Shown here piece by piece: positions 36,207 through 44,581 of a stretch of 64,000 nt of DNA. This DNA comes from Reichenbachiella versicolor (GTDB lineage Bacteria > Bacteroidota > Bacteroidia > Cytophagales > Cyclobacteriaceae): NCBI RefSeq assembly GCF_003171675.1, contig NZ_QFZQ01000008.1, positions 1 to 64,000 of the forward strand. Reading direction: 5' to 3'. Below the pieces are notes generated by a model that ran no database searches, was not told where the DNA came from, and worked only from the letters and a program-made list of their open reading frames with translations. Position numbers and translations under genes: made by a program. Numbering within the stretch: the stretch's first letter is position 1; each line of letters begins with the position of its first letter.

Positions 36207-36408
36207 ATCTTTACTGTTTAACTATTTATATAAGTAATAAAACGAGACGCTTTATACGGTGCAAGTTTACGGTATAATTCATTATTTGTTTTAACAAGGT
36301 AATTTTTCGAACCTTATTTATGCGGATTCTCGTAACTTATTTGACATTTCGTGATGGATAATGGATATTTCTTAATTTACGAAAGTTTTACCATAGCCCC
36401 TTTTTAGT

Positions 36409-37065
36409 GTGGATTTTGAAGAAATTAAAAATGCGATTATACAATATCAGAATGACGGAAAGAGACTATTCACAACTTCCTCTTTTCAAACTCATAGTAT
36501 TGTTATGCTGCACATATTGAGTAGAATTGATAAATCCATTCCCATATATTGTTTGAATACAGGTTTTTTATTTCCCGAAACTATTCAATTCAAAGATTCT
36601 CTAGCAGAAAATTGGGGGTTAACAATTATGGACGTCAAGCCAGACGTGCCTAAGAGTTTGCAAAAAGATAGCGAAGGAAAATTGCTATTTGCTTCTGATC
36701 CTGATAGATGTTGTTTTTACAATAAAGTTCAACCAATGGACAAATTATTATCGGATTACGATGTATGGGTCAACGGTATTCGAAAAGATCAAAATGCTAA
36801 TCGAGCAAAAATGAAAGTAGAGGTCCCTTCTAAATTTGGCACTATTCGATTCCATCCTATGTTAGAATGGACCAACAAAATGATATATGACTATATCAAA
36901 GAATACAATTTGCTGAAGCACCCTCTCGAACCTCAAGGATATACGAGTATAGGCTGTGAGCCTTGCACGCGCAAACCCTCATTAGAAATGATGGAACGTG
37001 AGGCAAGGTGGTATGGAATGAACAAAACAGAGTGTGGGCTACACACTGAATTAGTCGCGAAATAA
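36409..37065 (+). CDS. cysH: Fe-S sulfonucleotide (APS/PAPS) reductase
   Basis: Reduces adenylyl sulfate (or PAPS) to sulfite in assimilatory sulfate reduction. The 218-residue product carries the two cysteine pairs that bind a [4Fe-4S] cluster (Cys101-Cys102 in DRCCFYNK and Cys183/Cys186 in IGCEPCTR) and the catalytic cysteine in TECGLH (Cys209). The presence of the cluster pairs fits the APS reductase type. The start codon is GTG; no better in-frame ATG lies near. It is followed after 10 bases by a sugar epimerase gene. The sulfate-activating cysD/cysN genes are not in the window. Confidence 0.93.
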   Translation: MDFEEIKNAIIQYQNDGKRLFTTSSFQTHSIVMLHILSRIDKSIPIYCLNTGFLFPETIQFKDSLAENWGLTIMDVKPDVPKSLQKDSEGKLLFASDPDRCCFYNKVQPMDKLLSDYDVWVNGIRKDQNANRAKMKVEVPSKFGTIRFHPMLEWTNKMIYDYIKEYNLLKHPLEPQGYTSIGCEPCTRKPSLEMMEREARWYGMNKTECGLHTELVAK

Positions 37066-37075
37066 AGAATAATCT

Positions 37076-38002
37076 ATGAATGTATTAGTAACTGGTGGTG
37101 CAGGATATATTGGCACTCGGTTGATAAAAAGTCTGTGTGCCAATAAAAGTGTCAAAAGCATTCTAGTATATGATAACCTTCTTCGTGGAAACTATAATAT
37201 GTTTTTGGGAGATAAATATATCCACCCCGAAGGATTAAAATTTGTAAAAGGTGATTTGCTTGATTCCAGAAGTCTAAAAAAAGCGCTACAGGGAATCGAT
37301 GTAGTTTATCATTTAGCTGCAAAGGCAACGTCACCATTTGCTAATGTAAATTTGCATTTCTATGAGCAAATCAATAACTGGGGTACAGCTGAGTTAAGTT
37401 ACGCCATTGAGGAATCTGACTCGGTTAAGAAGGTAATCTATCTCAGCAGTATGGGAGTTTATGGTTTTTCGAACGATGAACTGACTGAAGATTCACCAGT
37501 CAATCCTTCTTCATTTTATGCGATTTCTAAACAACGAGGAGAGGAACACATCCAAAGGCTGGATAAAAAGTTTAATCCTATTATTCTTCGATGTGGCAAT
37601 GTCTATGGCTATGGTAGAAGTATGCGATTTGATGCCGTCATTAATAAATTTGTTTTCGAGGCTAATTTTAGTGGAAGAATACAGATTAATGGAAGTGGTA
37701 ATCAGAAAAGAGCTTTTATTCATATTAACGCTATTGGAGAAATATTAAATAAAATAACGACTACGGAGGTTCCTATCGGCGACTACAATATTGCCGAAAG
37801 AAATATGTCTGTTCTGGATATTGTGGATGTGCTAAAAGAGCTAAAACCGGACCTTGAATTTTTATTTATAAACCAACAAACAGAGCTTCAACAGCAAATG
37901 GTTAGTATGGATCAAAAATTAAAAAAGTACATTTCTTACGGTGATACAGAGTCACATTTCAAATCCGAACTAATCGAGTTCTTAAATAGTTTTTCATATT
38001 AA
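37076..38002 (+). CDS. NAD-dependent epimerase/dehydratase
   Basis: An extended SDR of the nucleotide-sugar epimerase/dehydratase type, 308 residues, cytoplasmic. The nucleotide-binding motif TGGAGYIGTRL (6-16), the VYHLAA motif (about 75-80), the LSSMGVYG serine segment (about 122-129) and the catalytic YAISK (Tyr-x-x-x-Lys, about 144-148) are intact. Substrate cannot be assigned. Cotranscribed with cysH (10-base gap), although no functional link is obvious. Confidence 0.88.
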   Translation: MNVLVTGGAGYIGTRLIKSLCANKSVKSILVYDNLLRGNYNMFLGDKYIHPEGLKFVKGDLLDSRSLKKALQGIDVVYHLAAKATSPFANVNLHFYEQINNWGTAELSYAIEESDSVKKVIYLSSMGVYGFSNDELTEDSPVNPSSFYAISKQRGEEHIQRLDKKFNPIILRCGNVYGYGRSMRFDAVINKFVFEANFSGRIQINGSGNQKRAFIHINAIGEILNKITTTEVPIGDYNIAERNMSVLDIVDVLKELKPDLEFLFINQQTELQQQMVSMDQKLKKYISYGDTESHFKSELIEFLNSFSY

Positions 38003-38156
38003 AAGAACTCAAACTTTATTAAGAACTAATGTTTTTAAAACAGTAGAGGAAGGTAAGAGGTCAAATTTTCGCGACATAATTGTTAAAACCTGACTTTTGT
38101 CATTGTTATGCCTAGGACCATTTGGTATTTTTGATTACACTCAATAGTATAAAGTC

Positions 38157-38894
38157 ATGCAAAATAAGTCTATAGAATCTCTTATCGATGAAGATGTAGT
38201 TTACGCTAAAGTACTAGAACAACTTGGTGTTGAATTTTATGAATCGAGAGATAAAACTTTGGCAGAAATTACTAAAGAAAACAATATTAATCTCGACAAT
38301 CTATTAACGATTTTAGAAGAGTCTAATAGTCGAAAGTCAAGAGAGTACTTAGACCTTAGAAAATATCCTATTCGATTGATTGTAGCTTATCTCAAACATT
38401 CACATCAGATTTTCATAAAAGATACTCTGTCCTACATTTTGAAGAAAGTAGCAGAAGTTGAAAACTCAGAGGATCAGAATCTTGTACAGGATTTAAAGAT
38501 GATTCTTCCTATGTTCATAGAGGATTTTATTCATCATATTTATGAGGAAGAGGATAGATTATTTACCTATTTGAGTGATTTAGAAAAATTTGTAAATGGT
38601 AAATTGAATACCACCATGATGCAAACACGAATGGACAAGTTTTCTGTACAGGAATTTGCTTTATATCATAACGATTCAGATACTGAAATGAAAGGTATTC
38701 GTGATATTACTAATAACTATAGTACCGAAGGAATATCTGATCCAACGCTTCGCCTTTTAATTATTGCATTGAGACAGTTTGATGAAGATTTAGTTAGACA
38801 TGCTAACATTGAAAATGACATCTTATTTGCTAAAGGACTGATAATCGAAAAAGAAGCTATTAAATTGCTTGATTCAAAAGTCGGACTTAATTAA
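38157..38894 (+). CDS. RIC/YtfE-like hemerythrin-domain protein lacking the Cys-Cys motif
   Basis: A 245-residue protein resembling the di-iron RIC (YtfE/ScdA) proteins that repair Fe-S centres after nitrosative or oxidative damage. Residues about 1-55 align with the ScdA N-terminal domain, but the conserved Cys-Cys (in DYCCGGK) is Tyr28-Glu29 here. The hemerythrin-like domain keeps its ligand pattern: His81/His83, His126-His127 with Glu130/131, His171 and His215 with Glu219 (HANIENDILF). This argues for a working di-iron site with altered chemistry or partner. The stop overlaps the start of ruvX (TAATG), so it heads a four-gene operon. Confidence 0.85.
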   Translation: MQNKSIESLIDEDVVYAKVLEQLGVEFYESRDKTLAEITKENNINLDNLLTILEESNSRKSREYLDLRKYPIRLIVAYLKHSHQIFIKDTLSYILKKVAEVENSEDQNLVQDLKMILPMFIEDFIHHIYEEEDRLFTYLSDLEKFVNGKLNTTMMQTRMDKFSVQEFALYHNDSDTEMKGIRDITNNYSTEGISDPTLRLLIIALRQFDEDLVRHANIENDILFAKGLIIEKEAIKLLDSKVGLN

Positions 38895-39307
38895 TGGGAA
38901 GAATTCTCGCCATAGACTATGGCAAAAAAAGGACAGGGCTTGCAGTGACTGACCCTTTGCAAATTATATGTTCACCTTTAGACACTGTACCAACTAAAGA
39001 AGCCATATCATTTTTAAAATCATATAAGGATTCAGAAGGTATAGATGCTATAGTAATTGGTATGCCCAAAGACCTTATGAATAATGACACAGATAGCACT
39101 GCATCTGTGAGGTCTTTTATAAATTTGCTTGACAAGGAATTTCCTGGTCTTCCAATTCATCAAGTAGACGAACGCTTTACTAGCAAAATGGCAAAAAGCG
39201 CAATGCTTACAGGTGGGATGAAAAAAAGTGAACGCAGGAAAAAAGAAAATGTGGACAAGATAAGTGCTGCGATCATATTGCAGTCCTATTTAGATTCTAT
39301 AGTATGA
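38894..39307 (+). CDS. ruvX: RuvX/YqgF-type Holliday-junction resolvase homologue
   Basis: A 137-residue RNase H-fold protein implicated in 16S rRNA processing and/or junction resolution. The N-terminal ILAIDYGKKRTGLAVTD motif (4-20) holds the first catalytic aspartate, followed by IVIGMPKDL (about 53-61) and the VDERFTSKMA motif (about 90-99). The last domain Asp/Ile stretch KISAAIILQSYLD is typical. Overlaps its neighbours by one to four bases on both sides, indicating translational coupling. Confidence 0.93.
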   Translation: MGRILAIDYGKKRTGLAVTDPLQIICSPLDTVPTKEAISFLKSYKDSEGIDAIVIGMPKDLMNNDTDSTASVRSFINLLDKEFPGLPIHQVDERFTSKMAKSAMLTGGMKKSERRKKENVDKISAAIILQSYLDSIV

Positions 39308-39855
39308 TTTATCCAATAGTAATGTATGGCGACCCTGTATTAAAGAAGGTAGCCGTTGAGATAGAAGAGGGAGAAATGGATGTCAAACAACTAGCAGAGG
39401 ATATGTTTGAAACAATGTATCAAGCTAGTGGAATAGGACTAGCAGCTCCTCAGATCGGCAAGTCAATTCGTATGTTCATAGTAGATGGTAGCCCCATTGA
39501 GGAAGAAGGTATGGAAGATTTTAAGAAAGTATTTATCAATCCTGAAATTGTATGGGAAGAAGGAGAAAAGTGGGCATTTGAAGAAGGGTGCTTGAGTATC
39601 CCAGGAGTCCGTGAAGATGTAATGCGACAACCAAAGCTTTGTATCAATTATTTAGATACAGATTTTGTAGAACACGAAGAGGAGTTTGATGGTATGAAAG
39701 CTAGAATCATCCAACATGAATTTGATCATATAGATGGGGTTCTATTTACTGATTATTTATCCCCCTTTAAGAAAAGAATTCTCAAAGGGAAACTTTCCAA
39801 TATTAGCAAAGGAAAGTGCGATGCCGATTATAAAATCAAGGCACCTAAAAAATAA
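39304..39855 (+). CDS. def: Peptide deformylase
   Basis: Removes the formyl group from new proteins. The 183-residue product has all three motifs: GIGLAAPQIG (43-52), EEGCLSIPG with metal ligand Cys96 (93-101), and QHEFDHIDG with His138, Glu139 and His142 (137-145). It is part of the operon with ruvX upstream (4-base overlap) and the amidase downstream (one-base overlap). Confidence 0.97.
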   Translation: MIYPIVMYGDPVLKKVAVEIEEGEMDVKQLAEDMFETMYQASGIGLAAPQIGKSIRMFIVDGSPIEEEGMEDFKKVFINPEIVWEEGEKWAFEEGCLSIPGVREDVMRQPKLCINYLDTDFVEHEEEFDGMKARIIQHEFDHIDGVLFTDYLSPFKKRILKGKLSNISKGKCDADYKIKAPKK

Positions 39856-40634
39856 TGATCGCTGATAACCTCAAGGTTGCCCTTGTCCAAACAGACATTT
39901 ATTGGGAAAATGTAGAGGCTAATCTTAATGAACTGGAAGAGAAGTTATGGGCTTTGGAGGGAAATGTAGATTTAATAATCCTTCCGGAAACTTTCAATAC
40001 AGGTTTTTCTATTAACAAATCGCTTGCTGAAGTTCCAGGACTTAAAACCCAAAGGTGGCTTCTACAGATAGCGTCTCAATACAAAGCGGTAATAGGAGGT
40101 AGTTATCTAGTAAATGACAAAGGGTTGATATACAACCGTTTCGTCTTTGCTTTTCCTGATGGAAGGATAGAATCTTATGATAAGAAGCACCTTTTTTCAA
40201 TGATGGGTGAGGAAAAGATTTTTAAAGCTGGAACCCAAAAACTCATAGTAGAACATAAAGGTTGGAGGATTTGCCCAATGATTTGCTATGATCTTAGATT
40301 CCCGGAGTGGTCAAGAAATAAAATAATAGAAGGTGAATATGAATATGACCTTTTAGTATTTATTGCTAATTGGCCCTCTACAAGACAAAACGCCTGGGAT
40401 AGTCTATTGACTGCTCGCGCAATTGAAAATCAAAGTTATGTTTTAGGAGTCAATAGAGTTGGTAGAGACTTAAATGGTCTAGATTATATGGGCCGAAGTC
40501 AAGTTGTTGATTATCAGGGAGAATATATACAATCTCCTTATCAAGAAACTAAGATTGCAATAGTAGAAATACAGAAACAAACACTGAATGACTTTCGTGG
40601 AAAATATCCTTTTTTAAAAGATGCTAGACTTTGA
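39855..40634 (+). CDS. Carbon-nitrogen hydrolase, omega-amidase type
   Basis: A nitrilase-superfamily amidase, 259 residues, resembling YafV/NIT2 enzymes that hydrolyse alpha-ketoglutaramate or similar amides. The catalytic triad is present: Glu45 (LPETFNTGF), Lys110 (SYDKKHLF) and Cys144 (MICYDLRFPEWSRN). The family-typical NWPSTRQNAWDSLLTARAIENQ block (about 176-197) is clear. It ends the four-gene operon and converges with the sigma-factor gene. Confidence 0.92.
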   Translation: MIADNLKVALVQTDIYWENVEANLNELEEKLWALEGNVDLIILPETFNTGFSINKSLAEVPGLKTQRWLLQIASQYKAVIGGSYLVNDKGLIYNRFVFAFPDGRIESYDKKHLFSMMGEEKIFKAGTQKLIVEHKGWRICPMICYDLRFPEWSRNKIIEGEYEYDLLVFIANWPSTRQNAWDSLLTARAIENQSYVLGVNRVGRDLNGLDYMGRSQVVDYQGEYIQSPYQETKIAIVEIQKQTLNDFRGKYPFLKDARL

Positions 40635-40642
40635 CGAAAGAT

Positions 40643-41233
40643 TTATTTGTTTTCTATATCCCTTTTCAAATTATCTATTAGATCTGTTAATTCACCAAGC
40701 GTCGCTTTCTTAAAGTTTGTTACTAGATTTAATAAATGATCTGTGTCTAGATTAAATCGATCCTTGTCATCAACTAACTTGGTTTGAGCACGACTAAATA
40801 ACTGACGACAATTGTCACTAGTTTTATTAAGTATAGAAGTGATCTCGCTATAATCAATGTTAAAAAGGCCTTTAAGCATAAATACGGCTCTTTCAGAAGG
40901 TGCTAATTTCTTACTCATTGTAGCTAGCGCTTGAGTAACCTCACATCTAAGATCTAGCGAAGAGAAATCTGGACTAAAGTTGATTTGAGGTAGACTTACA
41001 TTCTCCATCAATTGCTCTTTCTTTTTCTTAATAGAATTAAGATAGTTAAAGCAGGAGTTTGTTATACTTTTAATTAAGTATGCTTTAACATCCTTTACTT
41101 TGAATTTATCTGTTTTCAACCAGTTTACGAACGTATCTTGTACTAGATCTTCAGCAGTGGCAGTGCATCCTACTAGCTTGTAAGCAATAGAATAGAGCAA
41201 AGGGCGGTATGAAGTTAGTTCAGCTTGTGACAT
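40643..41233 (-). CDS. ECF-type sigma factor with short C-terminal extension
   Basis: An alternative RNA polymerase sigma factor of about 196 residues if started at ATG 41233 (MSQAELTSYR); a longer frame to 41254 adds seven residues. Region 2 covers about 6-75 (ATAEDLVQDTFVNWL holds the conserved acidic motif), and region 4 about 110-155 (SERAVFMLKGLFNIDYSEI, NCRQLFSRA). A tail of about 35 residues ends FKKATLGELTDLIDNLKRDI, which looks like the first helix of the SnoaL-type extension of ECF41-like factors without the rest. No anti-sigma factor is adjacent. Divergent from the GldJ/GldK-like gene. Confidence 0.85.
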   Translation of the reverse strand: MSQAELTSYRPLLYSIAYKLVGCTATAEDLVQDTFVNWLKTDKFKVKDVKAYLIKSITNSCFNYLNSIKKKKEQLMENVSLPQINFSPDFSSLDLRCEVTQALATMSKKLAPSERAVFMLKGLFNIDYSEITSILNKTSDNCRQLFSRAQTKLVDDKDRFNLDTDHLLNLVTNFKKATLGELTDLIDNLKRDIENK

Positions 41234-41311
41234 AATTAATGCAAAGGTATACAATATTATACGAGTATCTGATTAATAGCTTTTGATGAAAATTATCACT
41301 TAGAATATTTC

Positions 41312-41331
41312 AATTCGATTAAATTCGATTA
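41312..41331. repeat. Tandem 10-base direct repeat in the sigma-factor/gldJ-like divergent region
   Basis: AATTCGATTA occurs twice without spacing, 80 bases upstream of the sigma-factor start and about 190 bases before the lipoprotein start. It could be a regulator site; no known consensus. Confidence 0.45.
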
Positions 41332-41519
41332 ATTAAATGCCTAAAGACAATAAATTGCATATTTTTGAATTGTATTATATACAGGTGATAAAATAGTTAA
41401 TACTAAGACAAGCGAGTAGCGCTTTTGACATTGATCAGAATCCGCGTAGTGTTTATGTGTCGTTTGTTTTATTAAAATTTGTATTTATTTTAGGAGTTCG
41501 AATAAAATTTGAATTTGTT

Positions 41520-42734
41520 ATGAAAAAATTTATTCCTTTCTTGAAGGCTTCACTTTATGCCTTCGGAGCGGGTGTTGTTCTTACGTCATGCCTAGGAGGT
41601 GGGACAGGACATCCAAATAGCTCAAACCCAGGGGAGGCAAGTACCTTAACTGGAATGGCTTACAATGAAGAAGAAAACTTTCAAGTAAACGATTTTAGTG
41701 GGCAGCCAGATGGCCCTAACTTGAGGTTCATCGAAGGAGGTAGAACTATTCTAGGTTCTTTCGAGGAAGATATAATGAATAGCAACGATAACATTGAAAG
41801 AACTGTAACAGTTGCTTCTTTCTATATGGATGAAACTGAAGTAGCTAATATTCACTGGTTGGAATATCTCCACTATGTGAAGCTAGATTCTTCAGATGAA
41901 TTTTATCAGTCTGCATTACCAGATACTACTGTTTGGTCAAAAGATCTTGCTTATAATGACCCTTACGTCGATCATTATTTAAGATATCCAGGTTTTAGAT
42001 ACTTTCCAGTAGTTGGTGTTAATTGGTTACAAGCACAAGATTTCTGTAGATGGAGATCAGATGTTGTAAATGATAGGTTGTATAAAGAATCTGATTTTTA
42101 CCAAGAAGCTGGTGCAGAAGGATTAGATGGTGATAAACCGCAATTAGAGTCTGGCGTTGTTCTTCCTGACTATAGACTTCCTTCTGAGGCTGAGTGGGAA
42201 TATGCCGCACAAGCACTAATTGGTACTCAATGGTTGGATGAAAATCAAACGCATAGAAGACTATATCCTTGGGATGGTCATGCTTTGAGAAATCCATATG
42301 GTAAAAAGTTAGGGACTTTCCTTGCTAACTTCAAAAGAGGTAGAGGGGATTACGCAGGTATTGCTGGTAAGCTTAATGATGGAGCTATGATTACTACCTA
42401 CATTTATGAATATCCTCCAAACGACTTCGGTCTTTATAACATGGCAGGAAATGTAAATGAGTGGGTTCAAGATGTATATAGACCGCTTTCATTCCAAGAT
42501 ATGGACGATATGAACCCAGTAAGAAGAGATGGATTCCTAGATGAAGAAGACGGTTATGACGCACAAAACTTCAACTCGTTGATTTCTGATAGAGTACGAG
42601 TAATCAAAGGAGGTTCTTGGGCTGATGTAGCTTATTGGATGTCTCCTGGAACAAGAAGGTTTCTAGAAGAAGATTCTTCTACTTCTACAGTAGGATTTAG
42701 ATGTGCCATGATTAGAGCTGGTACTAACTACTAA
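41520..42734 (+). CDS. GldJ/GldK-like lipoprotein (formylglycine-generating-enzyme fold)
   Basis: A 404-residue lipoprotein with a signal peptide ending VVLTSC (Cys at about 24) and an SUMF1/FGE-like fold. Conserved parts are LRFIEGGRTILGSFEED, SFYMDETEVANIHWLEYL, FPVVGVNWLQAQDFCRWRSD, YRLPSEAEWEYAAQ, YNMAGNVNEWVQDVYRP and RVIKGGSWADVAYWMSPGTRRF..GFRCA. Gliding lipoproteins GldJ and GldK of the type IX secretion/gliding machinery share this fold, and the YNDPYVDHYLRYPGFRYFPVVGVNWLQA stretch fits GldJ best, though this protein is shorter than the GldJ I remember. Start chosen at ATG 41520, because the frame to 41457 would bury the signal peptide. Monocistronic. Confidence 0.8.
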   Translation: MKKFIPFLKASLYAFGAGVVLTSCLGGGTGHPNSSNPGEASTLTGMAYNEEENFQVNDFSGQPDGPNLRFIEGGRTILGSFEEDIMNSNDNIERTVTVASFYMDETEVANIHWLEYLHYVKLDSSDEFYQSALPDTTVWSKDLAYNDPYVDHYLRYPGFRYFPVVGVNWLQAQDFCRWRSDVVNDRLYKESDFYQEAGAEGLDGDKPQLESGVVLPDYRLPSEAEWEYAAQALIGTQWLDENQTHRRLYPWDGHALRNPYGKKLGTFLANFKRGRGDYAGIAGKLNDGAMITTYIYEYPPNDFGLYNMAGNVNEWVQDVYRPLSFQDMDDMNPVRRDGFLDEEDGYDAQNFNSLISDRVRVIKGGSWADVAYWMSPGTRRFLEEDSSTSTVGFRCAMIRAGTNY

Positions 42735-42756
42735 TAGATAAATACAAAGACATATA

Positions 42757-42795
42757 AAAACGGCATTCTGATTTCAGGATGCCGTTTTCTTTTTA
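42757..42795 (+). terminator. Terminator of the GldJ/GldK-like gene
   Basis: An AAAACGGCAT/ATGCCGTTTT stem, extended by three more pairs after a T-G mismatch, closes an ATTT loop and is followed by a T-rich tail; about 23 bases after the stop. Confidence 0.88.
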
Positions 42796-42859
42796 TACAA
42801 GTTTCACTCGTCTGGATAAAGCTTCTTTTTAGAAGTTTGTACATCATTTAATCATAAAT

Positions 42860-43225
42860 CTAGTTTTCCATAACGTCAAGAACAATCTTTTCGAGTTGTT
42901 TTGAATCCGTAATTGGTTTTTGAATAAACTTATCTGCACCTTCTTGGATCAATTTATCTTCGTATTGCCAGTGAGATGAGACAATGATTATTTTTGGTTT
43001 CGGGTCAAGAGCTTCTATAGTAGTAAAAGCATCGATCTGTGGCATATGTACATCTAAAAATAGTAAATCGGGCGTTCCGTTTTTTTCAATATCTAAAATG
43101 GCTTCAATTGGATTGTTGAACGAATTGCGAAGTGTCAGGCAATCAATTTGTGAAATGAATCGTTCCATAATGTCCGTGTAGGTAGGATCATCATCTACTA
43201 CCATACAGGTGTATACTTTCTTCAT
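42860..43225 (-). CDS. Receiver-only response regulator
   Basis: A single-domain CheY-like receiver of 121 residues (ATG 43225; the frame to 43252 overlaps the upstream gene and is less likely). The acidic pocket Asp11-Asp12, phosphoacceptor Asp58 (LFLDVHMP), Ser83/84 (IIVSSH) and Lys103 (IQKP) are all present, so it should be phosphorylated. There is no output domain, so it must act by protein contact. Its start lies only 2 bases after the stop of the TRAP-binding protein gene, implying coexpression. No histidine kinase is nearby. Confidence 0.88.
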   Translation of the reverse strand: MKKVYTCMVVDDDPTYTDIMERFISQIDCLTLRNSFNNPIEAILDIEKNGTPDLLFLDVHMPQIDAFTTIEALDPKPKIIIVSSHWQYEDKLIQEGADKFIQKPITDSKQLEKIVLDVMEN

Positions 43226-43227
43226 TA

Positions 43228-44325
43228 CTATATCTGACTTAGTTCTTTCCAAGCTCGTGCTTTTTTCTCGAAATTGGAAAAATGATGATAAATTTTCGAA
43301 AGCGGTTCATTTGTCTCTACTAGCTCGTGAAGAACTTCCTTAGAAAGTTCTTTCATCTTGTATATTACCTCATTAGGGAACCTTTTGATATTGACTCCTT
43401 CCGTTTTTATTTTTTCAAGATAAATAGCATTTTGAGTTTCAAATTCTAATAACATCCAATGATTTAGTTTGTCATTTGCTACTACGATTATCTTTTGAAG
43501 GTCCGCAGGTAATGATTCGAATTTTGATCTATTGATAGTAGTTTCCAGCACAGTACCCGGTTCATGCCACCCAGGGAAATAATAATTCTTAGCTACTCTG
43601 TGAAATCCCATTTTGTAATCGTGGTATGGGCCTATCCACTCAGTAGCATCGATGACTCCTCTTTCAAGATTAGTATACAATTCGCTTCCTGCGACAAGAA
43701 CCGAAGTTCCTCCGATTTTATTAATCACCTTACCCCCTATTCCAGGCATACGAATTTTTAGGCCTTTGTAATCCTCGATACTATTGATTTCTTTATTGTA
43801 CCAACCTCCTGCTTGAGATCCAGTATTTCCTCCAGGAAGAGGTATAAGGTTAAAGGGTGCATAAAGTTCTTTCCAAAGATCTAATCCGCCACCATTTAAT
43901 ATCCAGGCATTCATAGATTGGGAGTTCATTCCAAATGGTATAGAAGAAAATAATTGTGCTGCGGGGATTTTGCCAGCCCAGTAATAGCCCGATCCACTTG
44001 CCATTTCTACAGCACCATGACTTACTGCATCAAAACTTTCAAGTGAGGGAATTAGTTCTCCACCACCATATACCTCAATTTCCATTCGGCCTCCACTCAT
44101 AGTACTAATCCACTTGGCCATAAGTTTACAACCCTCTCCTAAGACCGGAAAGTTTGGAGGCCATGTAGTCACCATCTTCCATTTAAAAGTCTTGTTAAAA
44201 TTGATGTAAGGAGCTTCTACTGACTGCGCTTTTTTCTCCTTGCAAGATGTTAAGGTTGCTGTAGCAGCAGCGGCCAAAGCCAAACTAGAGTTACGAATAA
44301 ATTTACGTCTGTTCTTATCAGTCAT
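43228..44325 (-). CDS. TRAP-type solute-binding protein (DctP family), Tat signal
   Basis: Periplasmic or lipid-anchored substrate-binding component of a tripartite (TRAP) transporter, 365 residues from ATG 44325. The N-terminus has a twin-arginine signal (NRRKFIRNSSLALAAA) and then a possible lipobox (LTSC at about 28-31). The DctP domain follows, with the substrate-carboxylate arginine segment GLKIRMPG (about 209-216) and the RGVIDATEWIGPYHDYKMGF block (about 241-260). The membrane components DctQ and DctM are not adjacent, making it an orphan. Upstream of, and nearly touching, the receiver gene. Confidence 0.88.
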   Translation of the reverse strand: MTDKNRRKFIRNSSLALAAAATATLTSCKEKKAQSVEAPYINFNKTFKWKMVTTWPPNFPVLGEGCKLMAKWISTMSGGRMEIEVYGGGELIPSLESFDAVSHGAVEMASGSGYYWAGKIPAAQLFSSIPFGMNSQSMNAWILNGGGLDLWKELYAPFNLIPLPGGNTGSQAGGWYNKEINSIEDYKGLKIRMPGIGGKVINKIGGTSVLVAGSELYTNLERGVIDATEWIGPYHDYKMGFHRVAKNYYFPGWHEPGTVLETTINRSKFESLPADLQKIIVVANDKLNHWMLLEFETQNAIYLEKIKTEGVNIKRFPNEVIYKMKELSKEVLHELVETNEPLSKIYHHFSNFEKKARAWKELSQI

Positions 44326-44581
44326 AGGTATAAATGATTGTGATTGTGTAGAGCAAGATAAATCTAGATGATCAATACATTGCTTCATGCGAGGTATTTA
44401 TAGCTTGATAGCTTTCGAAAAATGATTGGACTTACTATTCTAAACAACCAATAGTGCTGACAATAAGTCGAATAAATTGTGTTTCGCCAGTTAAATCAAG
44501 TCATATTGGCAGTTTTTTATCTGATATGTTGATTGGAATAAGAATTGATACTTGGCTGTTATAACCTAAAAATTGAGAGTT

